DNA of 64,000 nt from Antedon bifida (Eukaryota > Echinodermata > Crinoidea > Comatulida > Antedonidae), in the NCBI GenBank assembly GCA_963402885.1, contig OY727098.1, positions 25,892,417-25,956,416 on the forward strand. Direction: 5' to 3'. This document shows, one piece after another, positions 13,501-25,500 of this stretch. A program made the position numbers and the translations under genes. The first letter of the stretch is position 1; every line of letters begins with the position of its first letter. The notes beneath the pieces are model-generated. The model did not search any database, was not told where the DNA came from, and worked only from the letters and a program-made list of their open reading frames with translations.

Positions 13501-16500
13501 GTACAATAGGCCTAATAACGACAAATGATTTTTCATGGTAATGTTTGGAATGTGATGTTGACAGGTGTTTTTAAGTGCAGTACTGGTCCTCTTTAGTTAC
13601 AGGATGTGAACACATGATTGTATGCGAGTGGGTGTAAATGAAAACATCTTAATAATAGGCCTACATTAGGTTAGTTCACATTTGCCTTTGAGCATAATCA
13701 AGCAGGTCGTCTTATGTGACCTAAATTGTTCAGAACATTCTCAGTTTAACCCAAGAACACTGTATTTTATCAACATAAACAAACTATGTATCCAAAGTAT
13801 TGTACTTATTACATTAGTACAACGGGCCTACTGAACTTGTTTAAACTACATTGTCTTGGTTGCTTGTTTCTGTGGTGTCTTGGTTGCTTGTTTCTGTGGT
13901 GTCTTGGTTGCTTGTTTCTGTGGTGTCTTGGTTGCTTGTTTCTGTGGTGTCTTGGTTGCTTGTTTCTGTGGTGTCTTGGTTGCTTGTTTCTGTGGTGTCT
14001 TGGTTGCTTGTTTCTGTGGTGTCTTGGTTGCTTGTTTCTGTGGTGTCTTGGTTGCTTTTTTCTGTGGTGTCTTGGTTGCTTTTTTCTGTGGTGTCTTGGT
14101 TGCTTGTTTCTGTGGTGTCTTGGTTGCTTGTTTCTGTGGTGTCTTGGTTGCTTTTTTCTGTGGTGTCTTGGTTTATTCTACAGTATGCACGCTTCTATTG
14201 ATTAGTAAATATACTGAATTTATTATAAAGCACCTAATGTTGTGAAACCTCTAAGCGCTGAAATACAAACTGGAAAAAACTATTAAACCCAAACCTAAGT
14301 ATGAGGACATCGCTAACCAGGTTAAAATTACCTACTGCAGTCATTTTTACACCGTGTTTCATAACTTTTTGTGCAATTATGTGTGTGTACATAATATATT
14401 ATATTGTATATCTATTTATTATTGTACTAATAATTGTCAATCTTCAAGAAGAATTTCTGTTGTTATTTTTATGATGATGATGGACAAATAAAGCATTTCA
14501 GTATTCAGTATTCAGGCTTCTGTCTAAATTGAATGATCAATTATTTTCATATTAAGTGACAATAGCTAACTTCGCAGTAATAATAATTTGTCAATAGTTA
14601 TCTTGCTGTGCTACTAGGTAGAAAGAACCTCAAGTATGTGGTTGATCATAAAGTGAAAGTAATCCCAATATAATATGTATAAAATACAATGATTAAATGC
14701 TTATTTCATTGCTTATAATTGGGGTTAACTTACAGCTCCAGTTGATAGCAGCAAGGTACTGCTTGTTACACCCCACTGGTTTCTTCAACATTATACCAGT
14801 TTCTTAAATGTCCTTGAAAATTTCTTAGCAAAACCACCGGGGTCCTATGAGAATGATAAATGTCAACAACCTCGTGCTTTAAACCCATATCTTGTGTATT
14901 TAGTATTGTTCATGTAGGAAGTGTTTCTTTTATTGTTCTAACATCCTATGATACAATAGCACATTGATTTCCTTATTGTTTTGATCTTATTCACTTTCTG
15001 TTTTTTCTTTTTACACAAAATGTTTCCTAAAATTATTGGTCAAGTAGTTCTTCGTACAGTAGCTTTAGGGCCTATTTCTATTTCTCAACCCCCTTCCTCC
15101 TCCACTCCGCCAGTGAATCAACTTCCTCCCCCTCCATCATTCCGCCATCCAATCAACTTCCTCCCCCTCCATCATTCCGCCATCCAATTAACTTCCTCCC
15201 CCTCCATCATTCCGCCATCCAATCAACTTCCTCCTCCTCCATCATTCCGCCATCCAATCAACTTCCTCCCCCTCCATCATTCCGCCATCCAATCAACTTC
15301 CTTCACCTCCGCCATCTAATCCACTTTCTCCCCCTCCATCATTCTGCCATCCAATCAACTTGCTCCACCTCTGCCATCTAATCCACTTCCCCTGCCACCA
15401 CAAAAAAAAAATACAGTTTTGGTACAGTGTACTTGTAGATAGACAAAGATTGCATAAAGTATACAGCATATTTTTTACTATCAATAAAATTGGTTCACGA
15501 AGTTCTAATCTCGATCCAGGGTTAGGGATCAAGCCTAGAATCAATAGGGCGTTACAAGTTTTTTTATTTTGTGGTTTTTAATATTTAACCGTTTTTGTCC
15601 GACAGGGAAAAAACCTGGTTTAAAACAACAGTTTTAACTTTATTCTCCTGCTCAATAGAAACAGAGGGTGGGAGGGGGGATGTTCTTAGTGCATCTATGT
15701 AACCTTGGCCTATATCATTGCACTGTATCGCTCACCATTATGCAGTGTGTCATTTTATTAAATTGATTCACCCACTTTACTTTGACCCAATGTTGCTTCC
15801 AAGATAACAATGCGTTCAACCGGAACCAGGTGCTGCAAAATTAAATCAAAATTGGGTATATAAAAATTTAGGAAAATATCGTTTTTGATTCATTAGGAAA
15901 TTTCTTTTTTTTACATCAAAGTTTGTTAAGTTTTTTAAAACTGAAAATAAAAGCTATATCTTACTATTTTTACCAATTTTTTTTGGGTGCATGTTTGTTT
16001 TTTGGAAAGAAAAAAAATGAAGGTTTCATTTGTCACTTATAAGCTAATAATTGATTGAGATTCAGATTTTTAGTGTTGTATGAATTGTAAGAATTGTATG
16101 GCCAACAAAGTTTGTAGTTAACAGTAGATTGTTAACAATTGTTTGTTTATTTCAGATCGTTTGTTTATTTCAGATCGGCCGCCTAGTGATTCAAGTGAGA
16201 CGTTATCAGTGACAAGTGGTAGTGAAACCGACTATCGTGGTAAGATGGCTGCATTTATACCTTTATTTTAAAGATACATCCTGATTTAAATTTTCTCTTG
16301 TTTATTATGAAATATAAATAACGTTTGTTTATGACAATGACAACTTCTTTTATTTTCTTTGTAAATATTAAAGTAGATAAATAAATGACAAAATTAACAT
16401 TTATATTTACAAAATTGATTTAAACAAAGAAAAGGGGAAAATTCTTGAAGCAGATGCTTATAAAAGAAAAAAACCCATTTAAATATCAAATTCATTAATA

Positions 16501-19500
16501 ATATATGTAAATCAGCTCAAAATGATAATTTCAAAGAAGTTTTCCAACAAAATACTACATTGATACTAAGCAAACAATTTAATTTTTATTTTTGATTTAT
16601 AATTTATTTATTATAAACAGCAATTTTAATCTCAACTGTAAGTTGAAAAGTATTAAAATTAAATTAAAGTTAAAAGTAAACTGTGATTATTTAATAGAGT
16701 TTAATTTGTAATTGGGTATTGCTAAGCACCGCAAACCTCCAAAAAAACATAGCAAACCTCATCAAACCAACATAAAAGTTACTGAATCATGTAGTGTAAA
16801 ACTGTGATTATTGAATAGAGAGTTTAATTTATAATTTGCTGGTGTACAGATATATGATTTACAATGTCACACTTACATGAATGTCTTCTATGTTTCTGAC
16901 AAGATACAGAAGCACATTTATTGACCACCTGTTCATAAAAATGTTTAATGGAATGTCAAGTGAATGTTAATCAGTCGCACCCTAATAATGTTTCTTACAT
17001 TTGGCTCTCTAATGCATAATTTGCTGGAAAAATTAACGTCATGATGATGATGATGATTATGATTCAAATTAAATTATTGTAACAATTGCATGCTGTACTG
17101 TAGCTTACATCACAAATAGATAAAGCTAATTAGCTACTACTAGTGGCTACTGTACTGTAGGTGGCGCACTATTCATCGTCAAGATTAGTTTGACTCATCC
17201 ATGCTGAAGATGGCCACAATTTCATAGCTTGCTCTTTCTGATGTTTTACGATTTTTTAACAATAAATCTACGCAAACTATTTTTTCCGTGGCAACTTTAA
17301 AACAGCTAGTTTGTTTTTACTTTTTTTCTCTCCTCAATCTAGTAGTACTGTAAAATATTTTTATTTTAGATTATTTCTAAAAACAAAGATTGCTACACAA
17401 ACTATTTTTTTCCGTTGCAACTTTAAAACAGCTAGTGTGTTTTTACTTTTTTTCTCTCCTCAATCTAGTACTATAAAATATTTTTATTTTAAGTTCTTTC
17501 TAAAAACAAAGATTGTACCGTATGTAATGTACACTACTGTACATGTGACGTTTTATCCCTTGATGTAAAATGTCAATTCATACACTGTTTTATTTTCTGA
17601 AAATTTGATATTTTTAATTAAACCTTTTGGTATATTATACTAATAGGTTTTTAAACAGGCTTTAGCCCCCACCTCCTCCTAAAAATTTAACTTTTTAAAA
17701 TAAAATAATGACTATTTTTATTTTTCTGCAACCTGACGGATCGTTTTTAGTATTTATGAAATATTTAGCCCCTTAATCTGTGATGCTGGATCCGTCCCTG
17801 GTTTTATTCATAACAAGGATTCTATATAAACAAATTGTTTTTGTTTGTTTCAACAATATTCAATGTTTATGGAAAAGTTTTTAAAATGCAAGTTATTCAT
17901 TCATAAAAAGAGCAACAACCTCTCAAAATGATCCTTGACAAATGTTTCAGATTTCACATAATGACATCATGAATGCTATTATGGTTCCGTTTAAAGTCCA
18001 AAAGCATGTCATTCCTGGAAAAGAACACTTCCCATGATAGTTAATTATACACATCGGTTGTTACATCCGCAAGGAAGTGGAAATTTTATAACAAAAATCA
18101 ACACACAAACAGCATGGAGACATCCTTGCTTGGGGTGCAATTGCGTTTTTTTTTACAAAATGATGTGTGGCACGCAATTCATATTTAAATATTTGGGGTT
18201 TTTTTGTACTGTTTATGTAAGATAATATTATGTATTAGAAATAACACTGTCCCCCTGAAAAAAAAAGATTTGAAAATGAAAACTCAATGGGTATTTTTAA
18301 AATTTATTTGTTCATGTTGTCTTTTTTTTAATCATTATTCAAGTTAATTTTTTTGGGGGAGTTGTGGGAAGGGGGGCAGCAGGGATTATTTGATTCAAAC
18401 AACAAAATTACCAATTCAAAGTTGTTTTTTTTATTCATCTTTATTTTCATGTTTTGGTGGGCAATATATCTTTAAGGAATAAAATTATCTTAATGCAATT
18501 ATTTGGAATTGATTATATTTAAAAGTATGGGTCAACAAAATTTGGGTCAAATTAAAATTTTCATGCGAATAAAATCATAATTGGAATTTCCTTGAATGTA
18601 ACCATCCTTAAAACAAGGCATTAATAAGATGACACAAAAACTGTTATTGAGTCAAATTAAGAATTCCTAGAACAGTGTTAAAGGTCTGTCTACACCAAAC
18701 AAATTTGGTAGTGATATGGCCAAATATGGTAGTGATATGACACCATCATGTCCATATATAGGCACATCACATTAAGTTTGATAGTGTGGACAGAGGTTTA
18801 ACCAGATATTTCTCTGCGACATTATACTGTATATATATATTTCACACTCTATTAATAATAATTAGCTTTATTTCCAAGTTCATAGATCTGAACAACTTCA
18901 ATTTCCTGTTTGCATAATAATAGTATCTTCTTCAATGTCACATAAATATAGGTCACATTCACTTGTACCTTATATACCAACTTTTTAATATTGAAAAAAA
19001 CCTTGATCAATCAGCTGTCATACCATAAAACATCAATATCAATCTACACTGTACACTTTTGATTTATATACTGTACAGTATTAACCAGTGTTACACAATA
19101 CAATTTTAATTATTATATAACGCCTAAATAAATTCCTGACATTTGATTGGATGATTATGGGTCACATGGCGTGCAAAAGTATGTGTTCGTGTATGAAATA
19201 AACAATCTTATCGCGTTTGGAAATATTTTTTTTTAAACTGTTGCTTTTGAAATACAACAGCGCTGCCTATTTTGTACTTTGCAAAGATTCAGTGTTTTTT
19301 CATCATTCACCTCATGTCATTTTTGTACCATTACACTCATAAACATTCATTATTGTATATTAATAATTATTACAATTTATTAAAACGATAACATTATGTT
19401 TATATCTCAAAAATGAGATTTTCCTATTTAAATATGATTTCCTAATATTTCAAGGAAGCAGTTAATTTTTTAATTAACATATTAACATATTTGGAATGCT

Positions 19501-22500
19501 CAATAAAAATATACTGTACCACAGTATGCTATTTAGTTATCAAAATAATTGATATGCAATGTTACAGTCTATAAATATTATGCAAGTTATGATGTAAACA
19601 ATTCTTGAAAGGCATGTCATTACAAGTTGAATACACATTGTTCAATCATCAGGTTTATATTGTGCATTTTTAAATAATAATCGTTTTATACAACAACAAA
19701 AATCATGTATGTAAAAACTAACAAAAATTACTATGTTAGAACAAATGTGTATAAATTAATATACAGTATTTATATGAAAATGTATATTATGGAAATAAAA
19801 GTGGGATGAACTCACATAAGACAAAAAAAAATAATTTTATAGCTCAACTGAATAATTTAAATTCCATTTTTATTTCAAAACTATGCAACACCCTTCCAAT
19901 TTGTTGGTAACTCGATATAATTGGCAGTAAAGTAGTAAAAAAAAAACACTATTGGAATTAGTAACTTTTTTTTTGTTATATAACGCCCCTTGATATTCTT
20001 GATATAACCCTGGAACGTCCCTCAAATGGACTAGAGTGTCGCAATGTCAGGTGGCACATGCTGTTGTTTAAAATTGTATCATTTTTGAGAGTTCATTTGT
20101 TTAAACAGGAAACTTTAATTTAAATTGGTATTGTTCTGTTAACCTAAGTGAAGGTTAAACCTTGCGCTTTATGTAACATCCATAAGCATGTATGTAAGGT
20201 AGATGCTCCGCACCAAATAGCTCAGTTTGTTGACCCAGTGCCTGCTGCAACACTAAATGAGTCACATCCTGACGAACCTGCAACAATGATGGAGGAGTAG
20301 GCCTACAAGAAGGTGCTTCATAGCAACATGTGTTAACAGCTATTGTGAATCACCCGTTTCAGGCCCTATCCAACTACAATACGTTCAACTGTACTTGTTT
20401 TAAAACGTCAAAGTTTATTAACTGCGTTATTGTTTTGAGTGGGTCAACATTCAAGTGTTTGCCATTTACCAAAGTACACTGTAACATTTTCTACATCTTG
20501 CTTAATTTGCTTCATATTTTGATATATAAATTTCTTTAATTTTCCATCTTTAAAGCTGACAATATTTCTTCACTTTCTTCAAAATCTGTAAAAACAATAT
20601 TGCCTTTTTATTAATAATTTGATACATTTTAGTATTTTACAGAAATAACCTTATTTTACATTTGAAATATTTACTATTTTGGAGCGATTTCAACATCTGT
20701 GAAAAAATAAAATAAGATATAAATCTACCATACTACAGTACTTGAATATAACTAGCATGCAGAATTCATATTGTTCTATTTTGTACAATATTGTATAAAA
20801 GGGTAAATTTAAGATTATGTCCGTTCACCCATCACCACCTTGAATTTACAAAATCACCTTATCAAATTTGACAGAAAGTAATTATGGCAACTAACCAGGG
20901 AAATCTCCCTGAACTAACATATATAAAAGTTGAAGGAGGGGTAAATGACCTTGATCAGTATATTCCTGACCACCCAAGCTGTTTCTATTTAATATAATAT
21001 AGCAGTTAGGCTCCACAAGTCTTAATCTTAAACAAGGTTGCTTTAGTTTATGACCCTGGACGTGATAACATTCCCCCTGCAGCAGCAGCAAGAGTGAAAC
21101 AATGCATTCACAAGGTCATCAACTTCTTCAACTTGGCTCACACATCATTTTCTTGAGAAAAATAGTTCTGAATGTTTTGATTTTATATTAATAAATTCAT
21201 TTAGAAAATATTAATACTTTAATGATTATTAATTGAAAGTGTCATTTGTAATAGGTGTACATTTGAAAATATATAAAATTCTTCGACAAAAAAAAATAAA
21301 GAATTAGGCCTATCGTATTACTAACACTCCCTAACTTAGGCTAGATGCGGTCACAAGACTTTGATATATTTCATTGTTAATGCAATCTGAATATTGTACT
21401 GTATTTCCTCCGCTAAATTAGCAAATTTCACAAATAGGCATCTCGGGAATACTGTATACTTGGTAATGTATACGGGTATACAATAGATTCAATCCTTTGG
21501 ACACCCCCATTTATTCAAAATGTATTCATTTTGTAGACTTCATCAAAGGAAAGAGCAGGAGTTATGTTGTCATTTTAAAATCCCCCTTTTTTGCTATATT
21601 GAGAAAAACTGTGATTTAATTACACTTTTTTTAAGGGTTTTATTCTAATTAATATATTTGATTAATTAAAGCATTTACATAGTAATTGTTTCCTTAAACG
21701 TTAGCATTAATACATTGTCCTTGAAAATAATATTCAATTTGTACAGCAGGTTGATTCGTAACCTTGATCATAATTTCGCTAGAGATAATTCGTGCCCTAG
21801 AAAATGATTTTCATAATTGTCTTCAGTGTCATTTGGCAAACGATCCATAATTCCATGTATTTATAATTTTATTATGATTTGACTGAAAGTAAAGTGTAGT
21901 TTCTACAAATAAGGCAAGATCATTTTAGATGTTAATATAAAGCTCTCTGTACACTATCAAACTTGTGACAAAAAATGTGATGTGCCCATGGATATGATGA
22001 TGTCATATTACTACCATATTTGGGTACATCACACTTATTTTGTCAAACTAGTTTGATAATGTAGACAGAGCTTTCGTCTTATTTACTATAGATCATAGGC
22101 AGACCTAAGGGGTACCTACTTTAGTTAGGCTGAGCCCTAATTGTAGATGCAGATATTACAATACAAACAATAGGACTTTAGGTGAAATTCAGCGCTTAAT
22201 TTCACAATTTCCCAACACACACTCCCCCCCTCCCCTCCCCCATCTTATTTAAAATCCTGGGTCTAATGCTGCAGATATTTTAAATTGATTTTAATTAGTT
22301 ACGTACGTCATAACTTAAAGATCATGATATTAAACAAGTCATTGTGTTATTGGGGAATAGGAATGGGGTCAGGTATGTTAGTGACTTCATCCACCTCGAC
22401 CCAACATCTGCATCTTGGGTACAATTCATAGATATTAATCTCTACAAGTTATTAAATCCATGTTGGCAACACTAGTCCATTAATGAAGAATTTCTATTTT

Positions 22501-25500
22501 GGAATTCCCTATAGAGTCCTCTTTAAATTACAATATCTTATTATAGAGGGCAGTATTCGAACCTCATTCTGTGTTAAACTATTCCATCTGTTGATATAAA
22601 TGGTGCCCTAGTTTTGTGACCCATAACTGACCAGTTTAAAGATATGCTTTAATTTTCTTTACACATCAAAATCGCAAAGTAATTATTACTGTAGCAGAGG
22701 TTATAGTCGCATTGAACATTTTTCATTTTGTTTTAAGTACTGTTTTGGAGTGTAGATTCAGTTACCAGGTGACAACTTATGAAAGTTTGTAAATGTTGAT
22801 TTAAAAAAGTGCATACAAGGAAAGAATCCTCATATATCTAAAAACAATATATATCTAACATCAGTTTTATAGTTTCAATAAATTTTACAAGAGCACTTTA
22901 GACTACGATAGCTTCCCGATGGTACTATTATGCGTATTGAATAATTACTAGCGATAAAGAACATAGAGGAAGTGAAGAGAGGTAACCTCCTTCCGACCAA
23001 CGTTTCACATCTGTTAAATTGACGATTATTATTGCTAGAACATCCAGCGATTGTCCGTTTGTACTTAACCTATAGTATAGGATACTATTACTAGTATTGT
23101 GAAGTACTTTGGCATGATTTCATTTGAAAGGGAAAGTCCCTTTATAGCTTCCTACTGCTATGGCTTCATACAATTTAGCTTCAGCTACTGTATCATCAAA
23201 TGTTTCTTGTATGCTTTGAATACCAGGACTAACATTTGATTGGTTGGTTTGAATACCAGGACTAACATTTGATTGGTTGGTTTGAATACCAGGACTAAGA
23301 TTTGATTGGTTGGTTTGAATACCAAGACTAACATTTGATTGGTTAACAATATTTATAATATTTATTCGGCAAAAGTTTTTAAAAGTAGGTTTTACATTTC
23401 ATCTTGCCAGGAGCAAGTAATATGCATGAACCCAAACAGAAAACTGCTCTGAGGGCTCCAGTGTAATAGGTTAAAGCCTATGAACCAAACATTTTAGTTG
23501 GTTTGAATACCAGGACTGACGTTTAATTGCTTGATTTGAACTTACTATCACTGACTAAAAAGTGTACTTTTTATAATAGAATAATATACTCCACACATCT
23601 ATTGTTGCCCAATGCATACAAATACTAATAATTGCTACTAGTACTATTCTTATTTCATTTTGTGCATATAACTTATTACTGTATATTTAACTATTTGTAA
23701 AGTAATTATGGAAAATACAAATGTTACAAGAATACTAATAATACATAGAAATGACAGTGTGTGTAAATAATGTTTAGAATCTAAATTCATAAAAATATTA
23801 AAGTGTTTGCACTTTTACTGAAATAGAAATGCACTCAACTTTATGTTAGGTTAAGCCATCTTTATAACTTTATTAGTAATGTTAAAACATATGGAATTTG
23901 CAGGGGTGTTTTATTCAAAATATTGGAATGCCATAATAGAATACACTGTACATTGCTGCACCTTCTATGTTCAATTCTTTATTATATTCATCTATTATAA
24001 ATTTATCATCTATAAATTTATATTCTGTCTGTTGTTTTTATACCATGAGTACGTTCAACCAAATGAATGCATCATAGTCTTTAGACTATGAGTCAGAAAA
24101 ATATTGTATTCAAATTTATTTTGTGCCTAGGTTTACCTGGATAAACCAACAATGACCATAATATCCCCAAAGAGAGAAATGCATGGAACACAGAATAATT
24201 CATTTGAACACCCCTATTTCTTACACTATTAATATTATTTGTTATTGTTAATAAAGTACAATAATATGTTACTGTCATGTTACTTTATGATAGTATAAAA
24301 TAAAGTTGATAATTCAGGTTTATGATAATTTAAATGAACTACATCGTTGTTTACAGGTGGGTCTGTGCTTAATGGGCATGGTGCAGTAGACAGTTTTGCA
24401 GCTCGAGGAGTGTTTACAGCGACAGAACTACGGCGGGCAACAAGACGTAAGTACTAATTTGTAAACAAATATTTGTTAAATGCGTTTTCAGAATTGTTAG
24501 TTATTGTTTTTGTGTACTGGACCGCATTTAGTTGTGTTCATCCAACCAATTTTGGGACCTCATTCTAAAGCTCAGTCTACACTATCAAACTAGTTTGACA
24601 AAAAAGTGTGATGTACCCAAATATGGTAGTGACATGACATCCATATATGGGCGCATCACATTTTTTTGTCACATAAAGTTTGATAGTGTAGGCAGAGTTT
24701 TAGGCTTACTAAACTTGTGTTCACCTGAAATCAATTTTTGGACCTCATTGCTTGGTTTTGTGAAAAGTTTTTAAAGAAAAGATCTCTTGCTTCCTTTAAC
24801 ACATGCTGTATTATTTATTTTCTATGAAGATGATTGGATATGACTAAATCTCTGAAAATTGTCAAAAAATTGTTGTAACTGGGATAATCGGTCGAGCATG
24901 ATAACTTTGGCCAAGAATGATAGCCATTTTGTACAAGTTACAATGACCCCTCTTGTTAGGTGTCGCCATCTTACTATTGGTATCGTGGGGCTAAGTAACA
25001 AACACGGTTCAAGAAGTTCATTGTCCTAGGATCATATGTGACTATGTCATGTTCAAATTATGATATGCCAACAAATTGTCCATTCTTTTGTCATTTGAAT
25101 TGTACCAAAAACAGATGTTATTGGATCCAGATAGCAACAATTGGAAGGTAGTGGCGTTCAGAGTGCATGTGCTCCCCTGAGACCTGCAACCCTTGCTGCA
25201 TTCTGTTCTAACTCTGTTCATAATTTCATTGCGTTTTATTTGGCATCAATTTTGTTTCAAAGTAGGGATTCATGTTTTATGTTATCATGTGTGTTGGCAA
25301 GAGATTAGGGTTAATAGTTCTTCTTGTTTTTTAAAAACTTTAATGTTGTGTTTTACCAGCTTGAATATAAATTTAGATATTTTATCGCAACTCTAAATGA
25401 TGCAACTTCAGCATTAACCTTGTAACTCCAAAGATTGCAAACGTAGTGCTATTCTTGCATCTCCAAAGGTTGCAAACTTCCTCCAATAGAATTATAAATC

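Noticed and set aside
13786-14245. Three overlapping open frames of 116-139 residues
   Set aside because: They are products of the 24-bp repeat, which lacks stops in every plus frame; Cys/Trp-rich repeats with no domain, inside an intron.
14981-15319. Proline-rich open frame
   Set aside because: It is the translation of the 35-bp minisatellite, drifting through three frames of the same repeat.
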